Below, piece after piece: positions 31,801 through 44,150 of a stretch of DNA of 64,000 nt (positions within the stretch are counted from its first letter, which is position 1; each line of letters begins with the position of its first letter). The position numbers were made by a program, and so were the translations under genes. A model generated the notes under the pieces. The model saw only the letters and a list, made by a program, of their open reading frames with translations, did not search any database and was not told the DNA's origin. Source of the DNA: Glandiceps talaboti (Eukaryota > Hemichordata > Enteropneusta > Spengelidae); assembly GCF_964340395.1 (NCBI RefSeq), contig NC_135555.1, positions 10,956,431-11,020,430 of the forward strand. The letters are read 5' to 3'.

Positions 31801-32759
31801 AAATGGCTGAGTTATGTGGCCACACTCATAAGAGATCATTGACCGTCACACCACAAACCATCTAAACTTTGTTATCCCTACACAGTACAACATATTACAA
31901 AATGGCTGAGTTGTGTGGTCACACTCATCAGAGATCATTGACCGTCACACCACAAACCATCTAAACTTTGTTATCCCTACACAGTACATGTTACAAAATG
32001 GCTGAGTTGTGTGGCCATACTCATCAGAGATCACTGACCGTCACACCACAAACCATCTAAACTTTGTTATCCCTACACGGTACATATTACAAAATGGCTG
32101 AGTTGTGTTGCCACACTCATCAGAGATCATTGACCGTCACACTACAAACCATGTAAACTTTGTTATCCCTACACAGTACATATTACAAAATGGCTGAGTT
32201 GTGTGGCTACAATCAGAGATCATTGACCATCACACCACAAACCATCTAAACTTTGCTATCCCTACACACTACATATTACAAAATGGCTGAGTTGTGTGGC
32301 CACACTCATCATAGATCATTGACCGTCACACCACAAACCATCTAAACTTTGTTATCCCTACACACTACATATTACAAAATGGCTGAGTTGTGTGGCCACA
32401 CTCATCATAGATCATTGACCATCACACCACAAACCATCTAAACTTTGTTATCCCTACACAGTACATATTACAAAATGGCTGAGTTGTGTGGCCACACTCA
32501 TCAGAGCTCATTGACCGTCACACCACAAAACCATCTAAACTATTTTATCCCTACACAGTTCATATTACAAAATGGCTGAGTTGTGTGGCCATAATCATCA
32601 GAGATCACTGACCGTCACACCACAAACCATCTAAACTTTGTTATCCCTACACAGTACATATTACAAAATGGCTGAGTTATGTGGCCACACTCATAAGAGA
32701 TCATTGACCGTCACACCACAAACTATCTAAACTTTGTTATCCCTACACAGTACAACATA
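28900..32759. repeat. Higher-order repeat copy A (3,860 bp, ~40 monomers)
   Basis: Marker variants here recur exactly 3,860 bp downstream: CCGTCATGCC (29141 and 33001), TGTGGTCACA (29601 and 33461) and CTTTGCTATC (32251 and 36111). Upstream of about 28,900 the correspondence is lost, which sets the left edge. Part of the unit (about 29.85-30.85 kb) alternates two monomer types, giving a nested 192 bp dimer. Confidence 0.85.
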
Positions 32760-35700
32760 TTACAAAATGGCTGAGTTGTGTGGCCACACTCATCATAGAT
32801 CATTGGCCGTCACACAACAAAACCATCTAAACTATTTTATCCCTACACAGTACATATTACAAAATGGCTGAGTTGTGTGGCCACACTCATCAGAGATCAT
32901 TGACCGTCACACCACAAAACCATCTAAACTATTTTATCCCTACACAGTACATATTACAAAATGGCTGAGTTGTGTGGCCACACTCATCAGAGTTCACTGA
33001 CCGTCATGCCACACACCATCTAAACTATTTTATCCTACACAGTACATATTACAAAATGGCTGAGTTGTGTGGCCACACTCATCAGAGATCATTGACCGTC
33101 ACACAACAAACCATCTAAACTTTGTTATCCCTACACAGTACATATTATAAAATGGCTGAGTTGTGTGGCCACGCTCATCAGAGATCACTGACCGTCACAT
33201 CACAAACCATGTAAACTTTGTTATCCCTACACAGTACAATATATTACAAAATGGCTGAGTTGTGTGGCCATACTCATCAGAGATCACTGACCGTCACACC
33301 ACAAACCATCTAAACTTTGTTATCCCTACACAGTACAATATATTACAAAATGGCTGAGTTGTGTGGCCATACTCATCAGAGATCACTGACCGTCACACCA
33401 CAAACCATCTAAACTTTGTTATCCCTACACAGTACAATATATTACAAAATGGCTGAGTTGTGTGGTCACACTCATCAGAGATCATTGACCGTCACATCAC
33501 AAACCATGTAAACTTTGTTATCCCTACACAGTACATATTACAAAATGGCTGAGTTGTGTGGCCACACTCATCAGAGTTCACTGACCGTCACACCACAAAC
33601 CATCTAAACATTGTTATCCCTACACACTACATATTACAAAATGGCTGAGTTGTGTGGCCACACTCATCAGAGATCATTGACCGTCACACCACAAACCATC
33701 TAAACTTTATTATCCCTACACAGTACATATTACAAAATGGCTGAGTTTTGTGGCCACACTCATCATAGATCATTGACCGTCACACCACAAACCATCTAAA
33801 CTTTGTTATCCTTACACAGTACATATTACAAAATGGCTGAGTTTTGTGGCCACACTCATCGTAGATCATTGACCGTCACACCACAAACCATCTAAACTTT
33901 ATTATCCCTACACAGTACATATTACAAAATGGCTGAGTTGTGTGGCCACACTCATAAGAGATCATTGACCGTCACACCACAAACCATCTAAACTTTGTTA
34001 TCCTTACACAGTACATATTACAAAATGGCTGAGTTTTGTGGCCACACTCATCATAGATCATTGACCGTCACACCACAAACCATCTAAACTTTATTATCCC
34101 TACACACTACATATTACAAAATGGCTGAGTTGTGTGGCCACACTCATCAGAGATCATTGACCGTCACACCACAAACCATCTAAACTTTATTATCCCTACA
34201 CAGTACATATTACAAAATGGCTGAGTTTTGTGGCCACACTCATCATAGATCATTGACCGTCACACCACAAACCATCTAAACTTTATTATCCCTACACACT
34301 ACATATTACAAAATGGCTGAGTTGTGTGGCCACACTCATCAGAGATCATTGACCGTCACACCACAAACCATCTAAACTTTGTTATCCTTACACAGTACAT
34401 ATTACAAAATGGCTGAGTTTTGTGGCCACACTCATCATAGATCATTGACCGTCACACCACAAACCATCTAAACGTTATTATCCCTACACACTACATATTA
34501 CAAAATGGCTGAGTTGTGTGGCCACACTCATAAGAGATCATTGACCGTCACACCACAAACCATCTAAACTTTGTTATCCTTACACAGTACATATTACAAA
34601 ATGGCTGAGTTTTGTGGCCACACTCATCATAGATCATTGACCGTCACACCACAAACCATCTAAACTTTATTATCCCTACACACTACATATTACAAAATGG
34701 CTGAGTTGTGTGGCCACACTCATCAGAGATCATTGACCGTCACACCACAAACCATCTAAACTTTGTTATCCCTACACAGTACATATTACAAAAAGGCTGA
34801 GTTGTGTGGCCGCACTCACCAAAGATCATTGACCGTCACATCACAAACCATGTAAACTTTGTTATCCCTACACAGTACATATTACAAAATGGCTGAGTTT
34901 TGTGGCCACACTCATCATAGATCATTGACCGTCACACCACATACCATCTAAACATTGTTATCCCTACACACTACATATTACAAAATGGCTGAGTTGTGTG
35001 GCCACACTCATCAGAGATCATTGACCGTCACACCACAAAACCATCTAAACTATTTTATCCCTACACAGTACATATTACAAAATGGCTGAGTTGTGTGGCC
35101 ACACTCATCAGAGTTCACTGACCGTCACACCACAAACCATCTAAACATTGTTATCCCTACACACTACATATTACAAAATGGCTGAGTTGTGTGGCCACAC
35201 TCATCATAGATCATTGACCGTCACACAACGAAACCATCTAAACTATTTTATCCCTACACAGTACATATTACAAAATGGCTGAGTTGTGTGGCCACACTCA
35301 TCAGAGATCATTGACCTTCACACCACAAAACCATCTAAACTATTTTATCCCTACACAGTTCATATTACAAAATGGCTGAGTTGTGTGGCCATAATCATCA
35401 GAGATCACTGACCGTCACACCACAAACCATGTAAACTTTGTTATCCCTACACAGTACATATTACAAAATGGCTGAGTTATGTGGCCACACTCATAAGAGA
35501 TCATTGACCGTCACACCACAAACCATCTAAACTTTGTTATCCCTACACAGTACAACATATTACAAAATGGCTGAGTTGTGTGGTCACACTCATCAGAGAT
35601 CATTGACCGTCACACCACAAACCATCTAAACTTTGTTATCCCTACACAGTACATGTTACAAAATGGCTGAGTTATGTGGCCACACTCATAAGAGATCATT

Positions 35701-36597
35701 GACCGTCACACCACAAACCATCTAAACTTTGTTATCCCTACACAGTACAACATATTACAAAATGGCTGAGTTGTGTGGTCACACTCATCAGAGATCATTG
35801 ACCGTCACACCACAAACCATCTAAACTTTGTTATCCCTACACAGTACATGTTACAAAATGGCTGAGTTGTGTGGCCATACTCATCAGAGATCACTGACCG
35901 TCACACCACAAACCATCTAAACTTTGTTATCCCTACACGGTACATATTACAAAATGGCTGAGTTGTGTGGCCACACTCATCAGAGATCATTGACCGTCAC
36001 ACTACAAACCATGTAAACTTTGTTATCCCTACACAGTACATATTACAAAATGGCTGAGTTGTGTGGCTACAATCAGAGATCATTGACCATCACACCACAA
36101 ACCATCTAAACTTTGCTATCCCTACACACTACATATTACAAAATGGCTGAGTTGTGTGGCCACACTCATCATAGATCATTGACCGTCACACCACAAACCA
36201 TCTAAACTTTGTTATCCCTACACACTACATATTACAAAATGGCTGAGTTGTGTGGCCACACTCATCATAGATCATTGACCATCACACCACAAACCATCTA
36301 AACTTTGTTATCCCTACACAGTACATATTACAAAATGGCTGAGTTGTGTGGCCACACTCATCAGAGCTCATTGACCGTCACACCACAAAACCATCTAAAC
36401 TATTTTATCCCTACACAGTTCATATTACAAAATGGCTGAGTTGTGTGGCCATAATCATCAGAGATCACTGACCGTCACACCACAAACCATCTAAACTTTG
36501 TTATCCCTACACAGTACATATTACAAAATGGCTGAGTTATGTGGCCACACTCATAAGAGATCATTGACCGTCACACCACAAACCATCTAAACTTTGG
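32760..36597. repeat. Higher-order repeat copy B
   Basis: Nearly identical to copy A at an offset of 3,860 bp. The mismatches I noticed are single bases, for example at 29351 against 33211 and at 32109 against 35969. The copy ends near 36597, where the sequence jumps back by 3,277 bp to the state seen near 33320. Confidence 0.85.
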
Positions 36598-39500
36598 TAT
36601 CCCTACACAGTACAATATATTACAAAATGGCTGAGTTGTGTGGCCATACTCATCAGAGATCACTGACCGTCACACCACAAACCATCTAAACTTTGTTATC
36701 CCTACACAGTACAATATATTACAAAATGGCTGAGTTGTGTGGTCACACTCATCAGAGATCATTGACCGTCACATCACAAACCATGTAAACTTTGTTATCC
36801 CTACACAGTACATATTACAAAATGGCTGAGTTGTGTGGCCACACTCATCAGAGTTCACTGACCGTCACACCACAAACCATCTAAACATTGTTATCCCTAC
36901 ACACTACATATTACAAAATGGCTGAGTTGTGTGGCCACACTCATCAGAGATCATTGACCGTCACACCACAAACCATCTAAACTTTATTATCCCTACACAG
37001 TACATATTACAAAATGGCTGAGTTTTGTGGCCACACTCATCATAGATCATTGACCGTCACACCACAAACCATCTAAACTTTGTTATCCTTACACAGTACA
37101 TATTACAAAATGGCTGAGTTTTGTGGCCACACTCATCGTAGATCATTGACCGTCACACCACAAACCATCTAAACTTTATTATCCCTACACAGTACATATT
37201 ACAAAATGGCTGAGTTGTGTGGCCACACTCATAAGAGATCATTGACCGTCACACCACAAACCATCTAAACTTTGTTATCCTTACACAGTACATATTACAA
37301 AATGGCTGAGTTTTGTGGCCACACTCATCATAGATCATTGACCGTCACACCACAAACCATCTAAACTTTATTATCCCTACACACTACATATTACAAAATG
37401 GCTGAGTTGTGTGGCCACACTCATCAGAGATCATTGACCGTCACACCACAAACCATCTAAACTTTATTATCCCTACACAGTACATATTACAAAATGGCTG
37501 AGTTTTGTGGCCACACTCATCATAGATCATTGACCGTCACACCACAAACCATCTAAACTTTATTATCCCTACACACTACATATTACAAAATGGCTGAGTT
37601 GTGTGGCCACACTCATCAGAGATCATTGACCGTCACACCACAAACCATCTAAACTTTGTTATCCTTACACAGTACATATTACAAAATGGCTGAGTTTTGT
37701 GGCCACACTCATCATAGATCATTGACCGTCACACCACAAACCATCTAAACGTTATTATCCCTACACACTACATATTACAAAATGGCTGAGTTGTGTGGCC
37801 ACACTCATAAGAGATCATTGACCGTCACACCACAAACCATCTAAACTTTGTTATCCTTACACAGTACATATTACAAAATGGCTGAGTTTTGTGGCCACAC
37901 TCATCAGAGATCATTGACCGTCACACCACAAACCATCTAAACTTTGTTATCCCTACACACTACATATTACAAAATGGCTGAGTTGTGTGGTCACACTCAT
38001 CAGAGATCATTGACCGTCACATCACAAACCATGTAAACTTTGTTATCCCTACACAGTACATATTACAAAATGGCTGAGTTGTGTGGCCACACTCATCAGA
38101 GTTCACTGACCGTCACACCACAAACCATCTAAACATTGTTATCCCTACACACTACATATTACAAAATGGCTGAGTTGTGTGGCCACACTCATCAGAGATC
38201 ATTGACCGTCACACCACAAACCATCTAAACTTTATTATCCCTACACAGTACATATTACAAAATGGCTGAGTTTTGTGGCCACACTCATCATAGATCATTG
38301 ACCGTCACACCACAAACCATCTAAACTTTGTTATCCTTACACAGTACATATTACAAAATGGCTGAGTTTTGTGGCCACACTCATCGTAGATCATTGACCG
38401 TCACACCACAAACCATCTAAACTTTATTATCCCTACACAGTACATATTACAAAATGGCTGAGTTGTGTGGCCACACTCATAAGAGATCATTGACCGTCAC
38501 ACCACAAACCATCTAAACTTTGTTATCCTTACACAGTACATATTACAAAATGGCTGAGTTTTGTGGCCACACTCATCATAGATCATTGACCGTCACACCA
38601 CAAACCATCTAAACTTTATTATCCCTACACACTACATATTACAAAATGGCTGAGTTGTGTGGCCACACTCATCAGAGATCATTGACCGTCACACCACAAA
38701 CCATCTAAACTTTATTATCCCTACACAGTACATATTACAAAATGGCTGAGTTTTGTGGCCACACTCATCATAGATCATTGACCGTCACACCACAAACCAT
38801 CTAAACTTTATTATCCCTACACACTACATATTACAAAATGGCTGAGTTGTGTGGCCACACTCATCAGAGATCATTGACCGTCACACCACAAACCATCTAA
38901 ACTTTGTTATCCTTACACAGTACATATTACAAAATGGCTGAGTTTTGTGGCCACACTCATCATAGATCATTGACCGTCACACCACAAACCATCTAAACGT
39001 TATTATCCCTACACACTACATATTACAAAATGGCTGAGTTGTGTGGCCACACTCATAAGAGATCATTGACCGTCACACCACAAACCATCTAAACTTTGTT
39101 ATCCTTACACAGTACATATTACAAAATGGCTGAGTTTTGTGGCCACACTCATCATAGATCATTGACCGTCACACCACAAACCATCTAAACTTTATTATCC
39201 CTACACACTACATATTACAAAATGGCTGAGTTGTGTGGCCACACTCATCAGAGATCATTGACCGTCACACCACAAACCATCTAAACTTTGTTATCCCTAC
39301 ACAGTACATATTACAAAAAGGCTGAGTTGTGTGGCCGCACTCACCAAAGATCATTGACCGTCACATCACAAACCATGTAAACTTTGTTATCCCTACACAG
39401 TACATATTACAAAATGGCTGAGTTTTGTGGCCACACTCATCATAGATCATTGACCGTCACACCACATACCATCTAAACATTGTTATCCCTACACACTACA

Positions 39501-41150
39501 TATTACAAAATGGCTGAGTTGTGTGGCCACACTCATCAGAGATCATTGACCGTCACACCACAAAACCATCTAAACTATTTTATCCCTACACAGTACATAT
39601 TACAAAATGGCTGAGTTGTGTGGCCACACTCATCAGAGTTCACTGACCGTCACACCACAAACCATCTAAACATTGTTATCCCTACACACTACATATTACA
39701 AAATGGCTGAGTTGTGTGGCCACACTCATCATAGATCATTGACCGTCACACAACGAAACCATCTAAACTATTTTATCCCTACACAGTACATATTACAAAA
39801 TGGCTGAGTTGTGTGGCCACACTCATCAGAGATCATTGACCTTCACACCACAAAACCATCTAAACTATTTTATCCCTACACAGTTCATATTACAAAATGG
39901 CTGAGTTGTGTGGCCATAATCATCAGAGATCACTGACCGTCACACCACAAACCATGTAAACTTTGTTATCCCTACACAGTACATATTACAAAATGGCTGA
40001 GTTATGTGGCCACACTCATAAGAGATCATTGACCGTCACACCACAAACCATCTAAACTTTGTTATCCCTACACAGTACAACATATTACAAAATGGCTGAG
40101 TTGTGTGGTCACACTCATCAGAGATCATTGACCGTCACACCACAAACCATCTAAACTTTGTTATCCCTACACAGTACATGTTACAAAATGGCTGAGTTAT
40201 GTGGCCACACTCATAAGAGATCATTGACCGTCACACCACAAACCATCTAAACTTTGTTATCCCTACACAGTACAACATATTACAAAATGGCTGAGTTGTG
40301 TGGTCACACTCATCAGAGATCATTGACCGTCACACCACAAACCATCTAAACTTTGTTATCCCTACACAGTACATGTTACAAAATGGCTGAGTTGTGTGGC
40401 CATACTCATCAGAGATCACTGACCGTCACACCACAAACCATCTAAACTTTGTTATCCCTACACGGTACATATTACAAAATGGCTGAGTTGTGTGGCCACA
40501 CTCATCAGAGATCATTGACCGTCACACTACAAACCATGTAAACTTTGTTATCCCTACACAGTACATATTACAAAATGGCTGAGTTGTGTGGCTACAATCA
40601 GAGATCATTGACCATCACACCACAAACCATCTAAACTTTGCTATCCCTACACACTACATATTACAAAATGGCTGAGTTGTGTGGCCACACTCATCATAGA
40701 TCATTGACCGTCACACCACAAACCATCTAAACTTTGTTATCCCTACACACTACATATTACAAAATGGCTGAGTTGTGTGGCCACACTCATCATAGATCAT
40801 TGACCATCACACCACAAACCATCTAAACTTTGTTATCCCTACACAGTACATATTACAAAATGGCTGAGTTGTGTGGCCACACTCATCAGAGCTCATTGAC
40901 CGTCACACCACAAAACCATCTAAACTATTTTATCCCTACACAGTTCATATTACAAAATGGCTGAGTTGTGTGGCCATAATCATCAGAGATCACTGACCGT
41001 CACACCACAAACCATCTAAACTTTGTTATCCCTACACAGTACATATTACAAAATGGCTGAGTTATGTGGCCACACTCATAAGAGATCATTGACCGTCACA
41101 CCACAAACCATCTAAACTTTGTTATCCCTACACAGTACAACATATTACAA
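36598..41150. repeat. Higher-order repeat copy C with 13-monomer internal duplication
   Basis: The segment from about 36598 repeats copy B from about 33320. At about 37986 it restarts: TGTGGTCACA occurs at 36738 and at 37986, exactly 1,248 bp (13 x 96) apart. The copy then runs through to about 41150, where a further shift of 865 bp (CTTTGCTATC at 40636 and 41501) begins another short duplication. These offsets read as successive unequal exchanges. Confidence 0.8.
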
Positions 41151-42239
41151 AATGGCTGAGTTGTGTGGTCACACTCATCAGAGATCATTGACCGTCACAC
41201 CACAAACCATCTAAACTTTGTTATCCCTACACAGTACATGTTACAAAATGGCTGAGTTATGTGGCCATACTCATCAGAGATCACTGACCGTCACACCAGA
41301 AACCATCTAAACTTTGTTATCCCTACACGGTACATATTACAAAATGGCTGAGTTGTGTGGCCACACTCATCAGAGATCATTGACCGTTACACCACAAACC
41401 ATGTAAACTTTGTTATCCCTACACAGTACATATTACAAAATGGCTGAGTTAAGTGGCCACAATCAGAGATCATTGACCATCACACCACAAACCATCTAAA
41501 CTTTGCTATCCCTACACACTACATATTACAAAATGGCTGAGTTGTGTGGCCACACTCATCATAGATCATTGACCGTCACACAACGAAACCATCTAAACTA
41601 TTTTATCCCTACACAGTACATATTACAAAATGGCTGAGTTGTGTGGCCACACTCATCAGAGATCATTGACCGTCACACCACAAAACCATCTAAACTATTT
41701 TATCCCTACACAGTTCATATTACAAAATGGCTGAGTTTTGTGGCCACACTCATCAGAGATCACTGACCGTCACACCACAAACCATGTAAACTTTGTTATC
41801 CCTACACAGTACATATTACAAAATGGCTGAGTTATGTGGCCACACTCATCATAGATCATTGACCGTCACACCACAAACCATCTAAACTTTATTATCCCTA
41901 CACACTACATATTACAAAATGGCTGAGTTGTGTGGCCACACTCATCAGAGATCATTGACCGTCACACCACAAACCATCTAAACTTTATTATCCCTACACA
42001 GTACATATTACAAAATGGCTGAGTTGTGTGGCCACACTCATCAGAGATCATTGACCGTCACACCACAAACCATCTAAACTTTAATTGTTATCCCTACACA
42101 GTACATATTACAAAATGGCTGAGTTGTGTGGCCACACTCATCAGATATCATTGACTGTCACATCACAAACCATCTAAACTTTATTATCCCTACACAGTAC
42201 ATATTACAAAATGGCTTAATAGTTGTGTGGCAACTCTCT

Positions 42240-42960
42240 AGGTCCCTACAGAGCACATATTTGCATACTTTATTTGTCAATTTTTATTTTTTTGCCAATT
42301 AATCGCTGTTATTATCTTTTCAATATACATGTACATCATCATCACTTAGTGGGCATATAGTCTTGTTGCTCGTTGTATTTGAATCCATCATTTACATTAC
42401 TATTTATTTGCTTATCTTAAAACCATCCTGGTTTTATTGTTGCACCATCATTTGCATTTGGCAGGTGCTATGTGCATGGTCTTGTTGCTAGGCACATTTT
42501 CGATTCATACTTTGAGTCTTTAATTAGTTACCTACATGTTGTCTTTGTAACACACATCATTTATTTCACTGTTGCTAAGGACATGATCATTATAGCTAGA
42601 GTCAGTTTGTTCTGAACAATATAACACCCAAAGATATCCCACCAAATGTCATCCCTATTCACCATGTAGCTTTTCAGATTTTCAGATCTAATTTGCATAT
42701 CACCAATGGGATTATTAATTTATATCATAAACAAATCTTAATCTATACACAAAGAACGTTCAGTTTAGAAATTAGTCACACACATTTTGCTTTGGATAAT
42801 TTTCAAACTCGAAAAAAAACTCAAAAGTAGTATCATCACCAAATAAATAAATACAAAGTTGACTGGTCTTGCAATGTTTGACTTTAAGTTGTTTACAAAC
42901 AGAGAGAGACACTTTACAATACCCACAGCACTATAGAACCAATGTTCAAATATGCTAAGT
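42240..42960. repeat. Diverged copy of the 15.4-16.5 kb element
   Basis: It shares with 15425-16474 the TCTTGTTGCTAGGCACATTT-type tandem units, then CACCAAATGTCA, TTTGCATATCACCAATGGGA, TTAAGTTGTTT, an A/G-rich short repeat before GACACTTTACAATACCCA, and a 3' end near 42950. The clear terminal inverted repeat is not visible, so the copy is old. It abuts the right end of the satellite. Confidence 0.55.
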
Positions 42961-43264
42961 ATCAAGTATTCATTTGATGACATGCAATTCATTCAGGTCA
43001 GTCCTACCTTATTTAATCCTATTCATTATGTGCACGATACCTCCATAATATCACATCCATAATATCGTTCCCATGTCCATAGCATAATTCCTGGCAGATG
43101 ACAAACATATACATTACCTGCAATGTAATTGTTAATATCTGTTGTCAAACACCATCCATTGACACTGACCAAGCATACTGCATTTCTAATAATTGGGCAA
43201 TTTCAATCATTTAACATTCACGTTTTTTAGAATTGGGCAACATAAATAATTATTCATGTTTGGT
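42961..43264. other. Short intergenic stretch, nothing recognised
   Basis: About 300 bases of AT-rich sequence between two repeat copies, with no exon or RNA gene seen. Confidence 0.4.
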
Positions 43265-43440
43265 TCCAGTTACCCGACCCCATCTTGATTTTCATAAAAT
43301 CGCAAAATAATACCACCTAATTTCAAATTTTACTTATGGTACTACTTTGGGAATAAGCTGCATTCATTGTTACCCTTCCTCTTGAAATATGCTACATTCA
43401 TAACGTTATATGGAAATTCAAAATAAAAAGTTTGATATTG

Positions 43441-43472
<32 letters not shown>

Positions 43473-43560
43473 TGTATGTATGTATGTATGCATGTATGTA
43501 TGCATATGTATACATGTGTGCGAGTGTGTATGTGCATGTGGTGTTTCAATGGAACACTCA
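43265..43560. repeat. Interspersed repeat with (TATG)n core
   Basis: The left part matches 10845-11040. A TATG run (about 43443-43510) follows, and the right flank TCAATGGAACACTCAA (near 43547) matches the right flank of the microsatellite at 46470-46760. Three loci therefore share pieces of one microsatellite-bearing family. Confidence 0.6.
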
Positions 43561-43746
43561 ACCTCAATTTGTATAATTCAGTACAGCACAGAGCTATCCA
43601 CACAAGTTTGGAATTTGTAGGGAGGGAACCAACCATACAATGTCAAAGGGGATGAAAACTACCACTGTACCAGAGTGATTGCCTTGGCATTTGGCAAGAA
43701 CGTTACTCAAGGATGTGTAGATTGGAAATACTCAAAAAGAAAGTGA

Positions 43747-44150
43747 TTACAACATAGTTGTGTGATTTAGCTCAAAAATAGTGACTACAGTTGTATCTTC
43801 AACGCCAAAAAAGAAACTAACTGGCATTCCAAAAACAAAATTTGTCTCGGTGTCCTTTATATAATCGTCAACATAATCTATAATTAAGGCATCACAGGAA
43901 TTCTTGTGACTGGTTCCTGGATAGGAATCAATCGATATGAAAATGTCCCCTAACTCACTGCATCTCTTTCATGTTAAAGCTTTTAAAGTGAAACTTACCT
44001 AGTTAATTGATTTACAGCAAAAGGTATGATGTTCTTCAAGGGAACCAGATTTTGTCCATTAATATTTAAGAAGAATGTCTTTCCGACCGAGCCTTTGAGC
44101 AACGCGCACCCGTCTGAGTTGAGTGCTTTTGCCGCGTTTTCTCCACGCAT
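43747..44150 (-). CDS. Candidate two-exon small gene, unknown function
   Basis: On the minus strand, a GC-richer ATG exon (44150 down to 43999, 152 nt) ends at a consensus GTAAGT donor. An in-frame TAA lies 7 codons upstream of the ATG. A second open segment (43957 down to 43747) begins after CAG, and the phases join exactly (AG plus T gives Ser51). The predicted protein is 120 residues and ends Thr-Met-Leu-TAA. It is not recognised; alternating Phe/Val/Ile with Asp/Thr in residues 55-116 looks beta-rich, and no signal peptide or membrane segment is obvious. Problems: the implied intron is only 41 nt with a poor pyrimidine tract, no AATAAA is seen close downstream, and neither part was long enough to stand out alone. 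It could instead be part of a larger gene, possibly shared with the minus-strand exon at 26.4 kb. Confidence 0.4.

Larger units (their letters stand above)
27190..42215. repeat. 96 bp satellite array, ~150 monomers
   Basis: A tandem array of 96 bp units (some 97-99 bp). Each contains ACAAAATGGCTGAGTTGTGT, GATCATTGACCGTCACACCA, ACCATCTAAACTTTGTTATC and CCTACACAGTACATATT. Spacing of GGCTGAG is 96 at 30071, 30167 and 30263. Most units hold a 12 bp perfect palindrome GTGTGGCCACAC. The array begins with four monomers (27190-27610), is broken by a small inserted element, then continues to 42215 where units degrade. Variants differ by a few substitutions, and recurrent variant strings define higher-order copies. 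No long open frame crosses it; each unit only has a 20-codon ATG-TAA frame. It may be an intron, an intergenic satellite or heterochromatin. Confidence 0.97.
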
